A program made the translations under genes and the position numbers. Below, piece after piece: positions 1-11,044 of a stretch of DNA of 64,000 nucleotides (its first letter is position 1; each line of letters opens with the position of its first letter). The notes beneath the pieces are model-generated. The model worked only from the letters and a program-made list of their open reading frames with translations. It did not search any database and was not told the DNA's origin. The stretch comes from Parietaria judaica (Eukaryota > Streptophyta > Magnoliopsida > Rosales > Urticaceae), in contig OX940863.1 in assembly GCA_954871525.1 (NCBI GenBank), positions 39,356,501 to 39,420,500 of the forward strand. The letters run 5' to 3'.

Positions 1-27
1 AAGGGTGGAAGAATCTTCTACCGCTTT

Positions 28-1695
28 TTACTTCGTGGCCCTCAAACCACGGATGAAGTCGTTAAGGTGAACAAGACCGTGAAAGAAATCTGAAGCACCT
101 AGAGCGTACCCTTCGTTGTCTGGATCTTCAGAGTCATAAACATCGCAAGAGTCCGTGGCCATGCTAGGATCAAGGGAAAGCTGCCTCATGGCGGCGGCGG
201 CAAACTTCCTCAACTCCTCATCTGAATAAGAGCGAGAAAAGGAAGCTCCGGATCGTTTACCGTCGTTTGGAATAGGCGGATCCTCTGTTTGGGCGAGCTG
301 AAGCATTTTTCCTGGAGATGTGTCGACGCCATCAGGAGTTTCATCTGAAGAGCGTGACGGTAAAGCAGAAGAAGAATCGACGGCCATCGCGGAAACAGAA
401 GGCCCGGATTCCGGTGCCAATCCTTCGCCGCGATCAGAGCCTTGGGGGCAAGTTTCCTTCAAAAAAATCTGAAGAGAGGAAGGCAACGAAGATGGCTGCA
501 AAGGGGCCGTCGGGGCGACGACGGCAGTAGATGGTGATACTTTCCCCAAATCGGAAGGAAGAGTCCCACCTTCGCCAGCACAAGAGGAGTTTGATTTTCC
601 TCCCACCGAATAAGATTTGTCAGGAATGACTTCATCGCCAATCCAAATAGGAGAAGGGACCTTTTCGGTCGTAGAAGGTGCTACGAGGGGAACATCGTCG
701 TTGACCGATGAGAGCTTGGGACCACATTCGTTAGTCTCTTCACTCACATTGGCTATCGGAGAAAGCACCGAAGAATCTTCCGCATGACCCACGACACAGA
801 CGATGCTTTTCAATTTCTTCTTCCCAGAACCTCCAGAAGAAGAAGAACTCTTCCTTTTCTTCTCACAATCGTTGCTCGGATGATGAGAGGTGGAAATCAC
901 GCCAGAAAATTTCCTAATATCCGAAAAGCTTTTTCAATCGTTATGAGCGTGCTTCCGGGGAGATTTATCCTTGGTCACGATGGGGAGTCCGGCGACGAGA
1001 ATCGAGAGAACAAGACAAATGAACGAGCGGGGCTTCCAAAGCCCGGCCCGACTTAAGCGCTCAGGGGGACGAACGATGACCACGACCTTCCTTCGCATAA
1101 CAGGAGATCGGAATAAAGGTCTTTGAAAGATTGAGGATCGTCCGTAAGAGTGAACTTGGTAGGATAAACCACGAACTTGGTGGGAAGGGATCCAAAATCA
1201 GGGCCAAAAGCAGAACAATTCACCTTCACAAAGAAATACATGTCGAACCACAGGGTCCTTCCGAGGTGAATCCAGAAGAAGGTGTTCCTTCTGGTGATGG
1301 GAAAGCAAGAAGCGTCCTATATTCTTTCAATTCTTGGAAATGGTGAACATGCGTATCAGGTCTTCCAGAGTCAGAGCCTTTTTTTGCTCGGAAGCAAACA
1401 CCATCGCAGCCAGGAGGAATCGAAGGAAATTAGGGCTAACATGGCCCAGAGGGAGGCGATGCGCATGCAAAAACGCCAGGATCAGGCTCGGAAAAGGGAG
1501 TTGAAGATGAACCTCGGTGAATAATATCTCGAATACACAAGCCCACCCGTCAGTAAGGGAATCTGGTCGCTCAGAGCCTTGAGGGACCCGATCCTCCACA
1601 TTGTCACCCTTGATGTGCTTCTTGACTATACGAGCCACATCAATATCGGTCATGGTCGACGCAGGACAGTGAGTTAGAAGCAAGGAGGTAGACAT
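28..1695 (-). pseudogene. antisense Transposase_28-type gene of the Tat-like element, disrupted
   Basis: The first coding block (1695 down to 1327) has the segment TDGWACVFEILF, then LQLPFPSLILAFL and SPNFLRFLLAAMVF. This matches the conserved DxWxC(I/V)(Y/F)E...LxFPxP...SPNxxRxLLA core of the PF04195 'putative gypsy type transposon' family, and it aligns along its length with the better copy at 30204. A stop follows FTISKN. Downstream coding signal continues in other frames (for example 1053-1241, VNCSAFGPDFGSLPTKF), so at least one stop and one frameshift are present. The final block, 28-900, is Ser/Pro/Glu-rich and low-complexity, resembling the variable tail of these proteins. A CT-rich leader lies upstream (about 1700-1800). 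The molecular function of the family is not established. Probably a non-functional passenger. Confidence 0.65.
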
Positions 1696-2241
1696 TCTCA
1701 GAAAAGCACTGAAGATTGAAGGTTGGGAAAGAAGGGAGAACTGAGAAGAAGAGGAAAGAAGGAAAGTGATGAATAAGAAGGGGAATAAGCAGACGAGATA
1801 TTAGGGATTCGAAAAATTAAATTCAGTAGAAGATCGACGGACGAGGATGAAAGGCGCAAAATCAAATCAAGGCCCAGATCAAAGGACGTTTAGGATGCAC
1901 GAGGAATACTCGAGTGTTTGCTGACGTAAAGGGAACACGCGCTGACACGCGTTGAATCGAAAAGACGCGAGTTAATTGAAGAGACGAGGCGAATCCCCAG
2001 AAGATGACACGTATAAAGGTGACAGTTGGGTTCGAAGAAGGTTGCGACGCTTGAGATTACCTCGGGCAACGGAACTATTTTTCGAATTCAGCATCGCCAT
2101 CAATGGCATATTTGAGGAAGTTTGGGAGGCATCACTTCTTCACCATCGGTCCGTCGATGCAACAAGCCCACCTGCTAAACGACGAAGTTTAGCTTCATAT
2201 TTTACCAATTACTTTATGTACTTGATAAAATAGGGGCTATC

Positions 2242-2955
2242 TGTTGAGGTACGATTTCGTCTACGACAATTTCCATTGTTACGACGAAATCTACCTCTGT
2301 CGTTTAATAACCTAGACCACAATAGCCAAAGGGCCAACATGCTCATGAGCCCAGTCAACAAGTCAAAGGAGATCACATCAGACCAAATGACGAAGGTTTT
2401 ATGCAATAGGGAAGCATGCTTCGATGATCATCGTCGATGATGCCTCAGCGACGAAGATCATCGTTAGTCCGTAAGAACGACGAGGACAGCAGCGACGAGG
2501 CGCATCATCATCGACGAAGATAATAACTCTGAAGGCAAAGACCAAAGGCGGAATCAAAACAATCAGCGTGGCGCAAGCGACGCTCCAACCAATTGACGAC
2601 GACAGTTACGCCCATAATTAGAGCCATGCAATTATGGCCATTATGAGCTCGGCAATCAAACGCAATTGTAACAGCCCAATTATGAGGACTGATTTGAATA
2701 TCTTAGCTGAGTATAAATAGAGGGCTAAGGCCCGCGTACAAAGGATGACACATTTTTACATCAATACACACGTGAAAAGGGTTTCTCTTTGAAGCCCAAT
2801 CACTCAACAAACAACCCGACTCGTTTTCTCGAGAACACTCATCTCTTTCAACGTGATCTAGCTTTAACGGAATGACCCGAGCTCTAAGGTAATTTAAACT
2901 CGAAATTACACCCCCGTAACTCCGTGACTGCGGAGGCCGATTTTCGACCTCAACA
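2242..2955 (+). repeat. 3' LTR of the Tat-like element
   Basis: This 714-bp block begins TGTTGAGG and ends CCTCAACA, perfect 8-bp inverted LTR termini. A polypurine tract lies immediately upstream. A plus-strand TATA box (GTATAAATAG) sits at about 2711, giving U3 of roughly 0.5 kb and a short R-U5. No tRNA primer site follows 2955, consistent with a 3' rather than a 5' LTR. The 5-bp flanks (CTATC and AACAT) cannot be compared as a target duplication because the left flank is element-internal. Confidence 0.75.
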
Positions 2956-3523
2956 AACATAACTATATAAAACGGTATTATAGTATGTCAAACGGGAAAA
3001 CCCTAACGAATCAAAAAAGACATTCGTATATCTCTTACAATCAACTGCTTATTTTATAAATTATAATTTTACAATATAATAAATAATCTTAATCTGCAGG
3101 AATAAGATGCCTCTAATGTAGCTCACGCGCTTTTGATCGTAACAGAATATGTTCATATATAACCTTATATATACATATACAGATATATCTATATATATGC
3201 TTATAAGCAGCTTTTAATAAAATAAAATAAGACTTGCAAGTACTTCACTAATACTGTGGCTCGGTTTATGTATTATTAACACGTTAGAATTGGATATTTT
3301 ACCAAGAATGATTCTCATGCTTATATGACTTTACTCCTTTTTTTTATGGAACTAGTGTATAGTTTAAGTCGCAAATTTCTTTTGGCCAATAACTTTCGAG
3401 CAAAAATTACTATAATAATCTCATAACAAAAAGTATTTTGCTAATCCTAATTTCTAGTCTAAATAGTGTCGATAATTACTCTTAAAGTAAAGCATTTCTA
3501 CTGATTCAATCGATCACACACAC

Positions 3524-3610
<87 letters not shown>

Positions 3611-3858
3611 GCTAATAAGGCTTGATGGTCAAAGAAAACCCTGTAACTCGTCGTGCAAAAACTTTGGAATCACGACTTGATGTTGATATCAACTACTTAC
3701 AAATGTATTGAGATCACACAAAATCCAATTCAAAAAGATTGAATGCATGTAAAAATGAAATTCTCTCATCATGATCAGCACACTTCTATACGTATATAGA
3801 AACCTTTCCAATACTGAACATGCACGTCACACATACGTAATTGTTTACTTATAGGCTC
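2956..3858. other. AT-rich intergenic DNA downstream of the CEP gene, with a microsatellite
   Basis: No coding signal was found on either strand. A compound (CA)n-(TA)n microsatellite occupies about 3517-3608. The 150-200 bases next to 3858 are the expected 3' UTR of the CEP gene. Nothing else is supported. Confidence 0.6.
3517..3608. repeat. compound (CA)n(TA)n microsatellite
   Basis: A run of CA dinucleotides is followed directly by an uninterrupted TA run of about 36 bases. Confidence 0.95.
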
Positions 3859-4107
3859 TCACGTTGAAGAGGGCGGGCTTCCGTGGCCGACGCCGGGGCT
3901 GTGACCTGGGCTCGTCGGGCGGAAGGCGTCAGTCTCGGCGACCTTATATCGGTTGACCGAGTACCACTTCACAGAATTAATCGAGGGTATCAGCGGCGGC
4001 TTGGACATCGCTGCATGGTCATGCAAAGGCCTGAAACAGTGAACGCCGTGAAAGAGGATTAAGGCACCGATGAGCAGAGCCAAAGCGCACACACGAGGCG
4101 ACTGCAT
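3859..4107 (-). CDS. CEP: C-terminally encoded peptide (CEP) precursor
   Basis: An 82-residue secreted prepropeptide from a single exon. Start chosen: the ATG at 4107 (MQSPRV), because it puts a signal peptide at the N-terminus (hydrophobic CALALLIGALILFHGV, about residues 7-22). An upstream in-frame ATG at 4236 would bury it. Residues 23-59 are a variable spacer. The CEP domain is DAFRPTSPGHSPGVGH (residues 60-75). The predicted mature 15-mer is A61-H75, with prolines at positions 4, 7 and 11, the sites hydroxylated in known CEPs. A short tail (GSPPSST) follows. CEPs are cleaved in the apoplast and bind leucine-rich-repeat receptor kinases (CEPR/XIP1) in systemic nitrogen signalling and root growth control. 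That role is family knowledge. It is a monomeric single-domain member. Paralog number cannot be assigned. Confidence 0.93.
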   Translation of the reverse strand: MQSPRVCALALLIGALILFHGVHCFRPLHDHAAMSKPPLIPSINSVKWYSVNRYKVAETDAFRPTSPGHSPGVGHGSPPSST

Positions 4108-4177
4108 GATGACTAAGCTTGTTTGGCATCGGTGGTGAGCCTCAAGGCAGGTATTTAAGATGGTTTCTGAGTGGCCC

Positions 4178-4200
4178 CACGTGCGGATTAAATATATAAT
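4178..4200 (-). promoter_or_regulatory. G-box and TATA-like stretch upstream of the CEP gene
   Basis: A CACGTG core is at 4178-4183 and an AT stretch reading ATTATATATTTAAT on the minus strand is at 4187-4200, about 80-93 bases before the start codon. A weaker TTAAATAC lies at 4152-4159. Which one sets transcription initiation is not known. The G-box suggests bZIP/bHLH input but is a common short motif. Confidence 0.4.
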
Positions 4201-4236
4201 CTTGAAATACGAACATAAAATAGTGGCTTGTGTCAC

Positions 4237-4869
4237 ATGGACATGTTTCTCGGAGGCTCATTGGGAATAATTTCCAGGATTGGCAAGCTTCCATAAATGG
4301 CTCGTTGCCACTCACTCAGTTTTGTCAGGGCCATTCGTTTCGGAGCTGGTTTTGCGATTTTTAATAAGTAATTAGCGATGGGGTTTGATTAGACAACACC
4401 AAAGAAAACTTTATTAATGAATATTAATTGTGTATGATCTGCCTGAGAAATTAAAGGAAGACAAAGTGGCTCTCCCACTAACTAAACTGCGTATTATATG
4501 TCGAGAAGATCAACCAACATCGTATTACCATTTCTGCTCCTTTGACCTTGTATCTATGACAATTTATAGGCGGCTAATTTGTTCACGAATATATATATAT
4601 ATATATATGAACCGCAAGTTATTATTTGAGGACGTTTAGATTACTACTCTGGTTTAGAAATCACAAGCTTATACGTGGGTGCTTTTCTTGATCAATAAAT
4701 CTACATGAGCCACAATGTTCTTCAGGCGATGAATAGGTATATAGGGATAATTGTGGCATAAATACTCAAGACTATTCAACTTGTGCAGTATAATCCCAAG
4801 CTTTCAATTAGTATTTTACAAAATAAATATCATGATTATGGTGTTGATGCTGAAAATTAGATCAAACAT
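4237..4869. other. intergenic DNA with no recognised feature
   Basis: Upstream flank of the CEP gene. Apart from a short TA run near 4591-4609 no repeat, RNA or coding signal was recognised. Confidence 0.5.
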
Positions 4870-6190
4870 TCAAGCTGCCCAATAGCATGGTATGGGTCGG
4901 GCCCAACGCCGTTTGTTGACTTCGAGTAGGCTATAGACCCCTTCCCATTTCGGGTCAAACAGACCCTCCACTGTCAGTGGACCAGTAATCCAGGCTCTGT
5001 CCGTTGCCTCTAACCTCGTTGCCAGTAGCAGACTAGGCTGGGTACAGGCAGGGGATGGCATTAGGGACCTAGTGTCCACGTAAGGAGGGTCTCGGTGAGA
5101 TCCCGATGTGAGCCCTGACAGACGAGACCCCTCCGACTAGTTTTCTAACATCGACCCGGGTCCACGGCTGATCCGCAAAGTCAGTATAGATTGGGGGATG
5201 GTCACACGCATCCCGTAAATCGAAATCTAGACAGGCAGGATCGTACAGTCGTGTAAGGACCTTTACCAAAGTTTCCCCTCTAGTCGCTTTCTCTATCGTC
5301 CGGACCTTTGGATGATTCCCGGAGGTCAGACCCCTCGGCCCGCATTGTAGGTCCTGCTACGAGTCCTCGGTCTATCCGCGAAGTCGGTATATCTGCTAGA
5401 GATAATGGACTGGGGGATAGCACGAGCACCACGTAGAACAGAACCTAGCGGGGAGGATCGTAAACCATGCCGGGAATTTCTCGAGGACTTCCGCTATAGT
5501 TGGATTCCTCGCGCTCAGAACCTAGGCAGAACAGCATCCGAGGTCAAGGAGAATCGGGGGGGCTACCCCCTGATTCACCTCCGACGCTCAACATTAGGCA
5601 AATACCTCGAGGGGGGAGATGTTTAGAGGGAGTAGGAGAGCTCTAAGGTCGAGCTAGGGAGAGAGTAAGTCGAGTTTTAATGAGCTACCGTTTAGTGAAA
5701 ATCAGCGTTGTATTTATAGGAGGGTCCGAGGGTCAAAACGTGATTATAAATTACTCCGGAAGGCCCCCAGAGTAAAATTATATAGTTCCCCCCCCCCCCC
5801 CCCCCCGATGTGGTCGATCCAACGCCGCAAACCGTGTCTCCATCCGAGCTCCCACGCGCCTGCACGCACCGGTTTCGTGCGCTGCACTCCGGCCAAACTT
5901 GCACCCCAAGTTGCTGACGTCATAGGGCTGACGTCAGCCAACCAGACGGCGCGTGAGGCACGTGTGGAGACGCGTGGAGGCAGCATCTGACACGTGGCAG
6001 CGCGTGGAGGCGTGTATGGGTCCACGGGGCCCGCTCGGGGTGCTCCTGGGGCCGTTTTTTTTGGTCCCAGGAGTGTCCCGCGGCCAAATTTTACAAACTT
6101 TATAATTTTTTTTAGTATCTCGATATTTTTAAGAAAATATGGATACTCTGTTTTGCGAAAACGGACCTCCGGTGAAAATTTTATTAGAAA
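4870..6190 (-). mobile_element. probable LTR (unclassified), minus orientation
   Basis: GC content jumps relative to both flanks. On the minus strand a TATA box (CCTATAAATAC) lies at about 5708-5718, with ~0.8 kb of GC-rich downstream sequence and ~0.45 kb of upstream sequence, the layout of U3-R-U5. A diverged internal duplication relates about 5150-5270 to 5340-5470 (shared 'tccgcgaagtcggtata' type segment). A 19-base C homopolymer sits at 5788-5806. Clear TG...CA ends and a target duplication were not found, so the boundaries are approximate and the family is unknown. Confidence 0.45.
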
Positions 6191-6197
6191 TTGATTA

Positions 6198-6248
6198 TAA
6201 ATTAATAAAAGAAAACGTTAATTAAATAACTTTTCTTTTATTAATTTA
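6198..6248. repeat. perfect 18-bp inverted repeat (hairpin)
   Basis: 6198-6215 and 6231-6248 are exact reverse complements (TAAATTAATAAAAGAAAA) separated by 15 bases. It could be the tip of a decayed foldback MITE. There is no terminator role to assume in this context. Confidence 0.85.
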
Positions 6249-7008
6249 CAAAAATTCAATTCCGTAAAACACCCATAACACATGGAATTTGTGTTTTTTA
6301 TAAATATAGAAATCAAGTTAACTGTACTCACATTTTCAGTGTTCTAATGTTACTAGGAAAGAAAAAAGAATTGAAATTGCAAATTTTATGACCCTGGTAC
6401 GTATTTATCCCGCGGAATTTGAAACTTGATATTGTACTGCATAAATTTGAAGAATGTAATAAACACTTGAACACAATTATCAACTTTCACTAAAACCCTA
6501 GTCTCTGTTCTTTGAGAGAGTCAAATTTGTGATTGTTTTTTTTTTTTTTTTTTTGCTCTTTTTCTTATTAAGATGTGCTCTAAACACAACCTCAACCGCA
6601 ATTAACTCTAAACACATTAGCTCAATTAAATCAATAGAGACTTTGTTGGTTCCAAACTGAACCTTTTAACAGAAGGCACACAACACAAAAAACAAAGAGG
6701 AAGAACTTGGGAGAAAGGTTTTCTCGGTATTGAAAAAGAAAATGATTACACTCTAGGGTTTTTCTCTATGCACCCGTTACAAATAAAGGAAAGTCACACA
6801 TGGCTATTTATACTATGCAAACTACCAATCAAATCAAATCCTAAAATTAAGGAATGGTAACTAACTTATATGTACACAAAAATAGTGGGGCATTCTATTT
6901 CGATGTTGCCCATAAATCGCGTTGCGAACTTTGATGCCTCTTGTGTGTGTTATTCGACGAACCCATGTCACTGTGTCTTGGTAGCTTTGCTCCAGGTGGG
7001 TTGGTTCT
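6249..7008 (-). other. repeat-like DNA with a minus-strand TATA box
   Basis: AGTATAAATAGCC on the minus strand at about 6806-6818 is followed by a leader-like stretch (6600-6790) ending near AACCAACA at about 6645-6652, which looks like an LTR U5 end. No primer site follows it. No coding sequence was recognised. Likely another LTR fragment, unproven. Confidence 0.35.
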
Positions 7009-7320
7009 TGTTGAGTTTTTCGATGACTTTTCTTTATCTCTGGTGTAGAAATCTCGGGATATCATCGAAATTATGATCTAGAATATATTTAAATATTAAG
7101 ATAAGAGATTCGATACGTTACCAAACTTTTGGTACTTTTGCCAACAGTACAAATATAGGCCAATTTCTCCACTGATTGCGTGCTCGGGATTGACGCGGTT
7201 TGGATCGTGCTTCACAGATGCAAAGCCTCTAGCTCGTCCACCACGTCGTTGCGGGAACATCTCTAAGACCGGAAATCTCCATGATTGACAGCTAGGTCTC
7301 TCTTAGTGATTTGACTTTCA
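7009..7320 (-). repeat. truncated copia LTR (family B), 3' part
   Basis: About 310 bases match the LTR terminus at 16112-16420 almost base for base (shared cores such as 'gatattcgatacgttacc' type segments and GCGTGCTCGGGATTG). It begins TGTTGAG on the plus strand, which is the LTR end when read on the minus strand. No tRNA primer complement precedes it, so it behaves as the 3' LTR end of a minus-strand element. At 7320 it abuts copia pol sequence directly, so U3 and part of R are missing. Confidence 0.7.
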
Positions 7321-7329
7321 TCTGCCAAA

Positions 7330-8560
7330 TTGCATAGTTGAGACTTTAGCTATGGTTATGAGTATCTGAATGGACTTCAGGGACAGGAGAGAAAGTTTCC
7401 ACGAAACTAATACCTTCTCTCTGGGTATAACCCCTTGCCACTATACTACCTTTGAAGGTTTCGACCTTCTCGTCCACTCTTTTTTTCCTCTTGTAGATCT
7501 ACTTACAGCCAATGGTTTTGAATCCATCCAGTAAGTCTACAAGTTTCCAGACTTGATTAGAATCCATGGATTCTATTTCTTGGTTCATGGCATCCTGCCA
7601 TTTTCCCTTATCAGTATCCTTTATAACCTCGTTAAAGGTCGAAGGATCATCAACGTTACTTCGACACGACAACGTTGTTCTCTTCCCGGTGCTCATAGCC
7701 TTCAATCTAAATACTGAATTTCCCACTACATCTGAGTACCCAGAGTTCTGATTTGGGACCTGTGGTTTCCTCTATCTGATTATCAACAGGCACTGTTGAT
7801 TGTGTAATTACTTTGTCTTCTAACAATTCCTCTAGTAATATTTTAGCTTGAGGTTCATAGTATATCATAGAGTCATATTCCAAAAGAGTTACTATCGTTG
7901 AAAAAAATTACTCTCTTATATGATCATAAATTATATCTTCTCTAAATCCCATTAAATGAATAATATTAAATGATTATCTCCCCTTAATCATTTCTAAAAG
8001 GTTCTTGTTCCTTCTTTCTAGAACACCTCATTGTGCTGGTGTGCTAGGAACCGTTGACTAACAGAGAATTAATTTCTCTCTTAGGTGATCACTGAAAAGT
8101 TAAGACTTGCCCCTTCAGAACAACTGAAGAGTCATTAGTGATTTTCCGAATTAATGATTCGGCTCATGCAATAAGTTTCTTGAACTCACAAAAGTTCTAA
8201 TTTTCTTAGCATTCCTACCTTTCCCTTGAATACTTGCGAATCATTAGATAACGTATTCATATCCTTCTCGAGCTTGTATAATGAACCACATACACCTATG
8301 TATAAGCTTTATAGGAACTGTGGCTTTTTAGACCTTTTTTTATAAAATGGTCTTTTCACCATTTTAATCTTTAGACAAGATTCTCAAACATGTAGGGAAC
8401 TGACGAACTGTTCATGCATTGGTCCATCCTGTTTATCTCATCCAAATTAATATGACTATCTCTTAGATGCCTTAGGTATGATCGATCACTTTCCTAGTTA
8501 ACCTTTTTCTTGATATCACATCCATATTATTCATTCATTATTTCATAGTGGTCAAACTGG
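7330..8560 (-). pseudogene. degenerate Ty1/copia pol (pre-integrase, integrase, RT start)
   Basis: Read on the minus strand from high to low coordinates: a GAG-pre-integrase-like segment (SCLEGKMVKRPFYKK, near 8380), an integrase C-terminal signature (GVLERRNKNLLEMI-like, near 8000-8040), and the start of the copia reverse transcriptase (RVT_2). The RVT_2 start is clearest at 7499-7726, with KWQDAMNQEIESMDSNQVWKLV and then GFKTIGCK. RT continues to about 7370 (VARGYTQREGISFVETFSPV-like), then stops at the LTR fragment. Multiple stops and frameshifts separate the pieces. The RT catalytic motif and RNase H are absent, so it cannot encode an active polyprotein. Confidence 0.8.
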
Positions 8561-11028
8561 CTGCAATCTTTTTCTGTCCATGAGCTCGTTTATTTCACTT
8601 CACCGGACAATCAATATAAACAACTAGATCATTTCATAAATAATAATTTCATTATTATCTACAATTATAAAACTTTGTTTATGTAAGTGGATATTTTAAT
8701 TTACACATAAGTCATGGGTATAATAAATATTTTTCTTAAAAACAACATTTTATTATATTTAAATGACTTGCTCCCACTGAAATAATTATGCCAGTACAGT
8801 GACTAACATAGTCAACTTATGATTGTCTTCCGAATCCTGGATTCAGTCAAAGGTTTCAACCTTAACCAATCATAGACTTTGGGTTGGGTGATTATCTTAT
8901 CTTTGTTCATCTTTCAGCCATTTCACAAGTTCAAGAACTTTCGAATTACTCCCTTGTAATTTCAAGTGGAAATACCAGCCAGACACAAAAGACAATCAAT
9001 AAGTGAACAAAATCACTTATTCGGACTTTTATTTTCTTGACACTAAATACACTTAATATTATTCAATATAATTGGGATTGACATTTTAGACTGACATTGA
9101 AAAAGAAACTTATTAAACTTTATTATAGGTAGAATGTTTTAGGAAGTTATAGGTTTGAAATACTTACATGATGCAAACATGTTCCGGGAAAACGTTAATT
9201 AAACCCTTTAACTATTTCGTGATAGTCTAACCGAATGTACACATCGTTGCCGTCCTTAGGGAATGGTCACTCTAGGGTGACTTAGCGGGATCAACTGTGT
9301 AGTTTGGTTAAACTAAGTTTTAGTCATAAACTTAATTGATATTCAAAACGAGAACTACCAAAGTTCCCTATGATTATTAACTATCACCATAGACGGTCGG
9401 AAAGCTTCAACTTCTGTGCAACCTTAACCCATTATTTTCGATTCTCGGATTAGTCTTGGAAACGTCGTCCTTAAGGAATGGTCACTCTAGGGTGACTCGC
9501 GGTACATTTTCAAGATTCCTCTGTCCCCATATTCTTTTGGAACTATCACATTGTCATACCTTCCACAAGCACACCTTCCTTGGGGAATAGACACACTAAG
9601 GTGACTCGAGGCGGTGTGGTCAGCAGACCGTATGACAGTAATAATGGAGACCTTTTTAAAATATTCTATACTTGCCATTGTTTTAGGAAATAACGTTTTT
9701 AACTCCTAAGTTTTTAAAACTTATTATAAACTCCATTTAATGACACACATTAAAAATGTTTATCTTAAGGCGTTATAATTACCAGGGTAATATCTGATAA
9801 GCCTAGTCATTTATTTATTACTTTGTCAGTAGTGATAGATCAAATCGTACGCTCTCCAAGTGGATAGGAGGGGTCCTAACCGGTCACCCAGAAGTGGATG
9901 GTGAACCGGCCCAACTTTTGATTCCTTTCCTTAGGCTAGATTGTACGTTTGAAATATTTCTGACTAATAATAAATAAATCTTATTTACAGTTCATTATTT
10001 ATATCTATCCTATATCTACATATTAATAATGACCTTAACATAGACACTATGTTTCAAGGGTTATGAAAATAGGTTTAACAAAGTATATATATGAGGAATT
10101 TACAATTACATGTCAATGATACTTATTCTCTAAGAATTATCATTCATGTAATTAGCCCATTAATAATTATTTATGAAAATTAAAATAAGACAATAATCTC
10201 ATTCTTTAAAGAATTATCATCCATATTTTAAATTATGAATTTTAAAATAAGACAATGTTATTTACCAAAAATAACATCCATATTTTATTTAAAGTAAGGC
10301 AATGTTTTTTACCAAAAATAACATCCATATTTTATTTAAAATAAGACAATGTTATTTACCAAAAGTAACATCCATATTTTATTTAAAATAAGACAATGTT
10401 ATTTACCAAAAATAGCATCCATATTTTATTTAATTAATTAATCAAAGATAATTAATTTAATTCATAAATCTTAATTCAAAAATAAAATTAATTAATTAAT
10501 CCATGGATATTTGGGTCGGGTTTAGAAATTCGACCCTATACATAAAATTAAGCACGTGGGCCAATCGGGCTTAAGCCCGGGCCCACGTGCTCATGGATTC
10601 CCTACGGGCTGGGCCACGAAGGCCCACGGTGCTGTCAGGGCAGCGTGCCCTTGTCGGGCCCTTGCTGCGCACAGACAGCCCGCGCTCTGAACCTTGGCAA
10701 CACACGCTGGACCTTGGCGACGCGCATTGGACGCGACCTTGTGTGCTGGCCGAATGGCCTGGGCTCGGGCTTCCCGTGGCCTGGGCCTAGGCGAAGTACC
10801 CGGGGTTGTTTCAACAGCCCCGCTTCGTGGCCCCACGGGTTGGGCTGCCTAGTGCAGCCCGGCACTCTACGCAATCCGAAACGTTCGGGTCAGGTATTTA
10901 CCCAATATTAAATTAACTTTAAAATATCTAGAAATATAAATTTCAATTTTAAAATCAATTTTATTCATCAAATAATTCCTTCAATTTGCAACCTTTAATA
11001 AATTACGTAATTATTTATCCTTGAACCA
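8561..11028 (-). other. untranslated leader of a copia element (family A)
   Basis: This is the stretch following the primer-binding site at 11029-11042 on the minus strand. It has no gag. Signs of copia leader DNA are two diverged copies of a 'cttagggaatggtcactctagggtgact' type segment (near 9255 and 9473), a third related one near 9578, and a GC-rich block at about 10540-10880. It also holds the 47-bp tandem repeat listed separately. Small ORFs in the GC block occur on both strands and are not credible genes. Confidence 0.5.
10250..10435. repeat. 47-bp tandem repeat, about four units
   Basis: The unit begins GACAATGTTATTTACC and ends TTTTATTTAAAATAA. Four successive units differ at only a few bases. 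AT-rich, inside a retrotransposon leader. Confidence 0.85.
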
Positions 11029-11042
11029 TGGCTCTGATACCA
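11029..11042 (-). promoter_or_regulatory. primer-binding site (initiator tRNA-Met type) of copia family A
   Basis: The minus strand reads TGGTATCAGAGCCA, two bases after the LTR terminus CCAACA. This is the standard plant retrotransposon primer site complementary to the tRNA-Met 3' end. Confidence 0.9.
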
Positions 11043-11044
11043 AT

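Larger units (their letters stand above)
1..2955 (+). mobile_element. 3' end of a Tat-like Ty3/gypsy retrotransposon
   Basis: The element reads on the plus strand and enters from outside the window. Seen in order: an antisense Transposase_28-type coding region (28-1695, minus), about 0.5 kb of spacer, a purine-rich tract (AAAATAGGGGCTATC) ending at 2241, and a 3' LTR at 2242-2955. Tat/Ogre/Retand-lineage elements are known to carry extra antisense ORFs between pol and the 3' LTR, so lineage is assigned from architecture. No gag, protease, reverse transcriptase or integrase lies inside the window, which limits certainty. The second element at 28567-35932 repeats the same plan. Confidence 0.7.

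Noticed and set aside
318..1056. Plus-strand ORFs overlapping the first Transposase_28 pseudogene
   Set aside because: Shadows of the minus-strand coding frame, with no recognisable domain.
6198..6248. Hairpin as a transcription terminator
   Set aside because: Intrinsic terminators are a bacterial feature; this is plant nuclear repeat DNA.
10587..10911. GC-rich ORFs on both strands in the copia leader
   Set aside because: Several mutually overlapping frames are open only because of GC composition; the region follows a primer-binding site and is untranslated leader.
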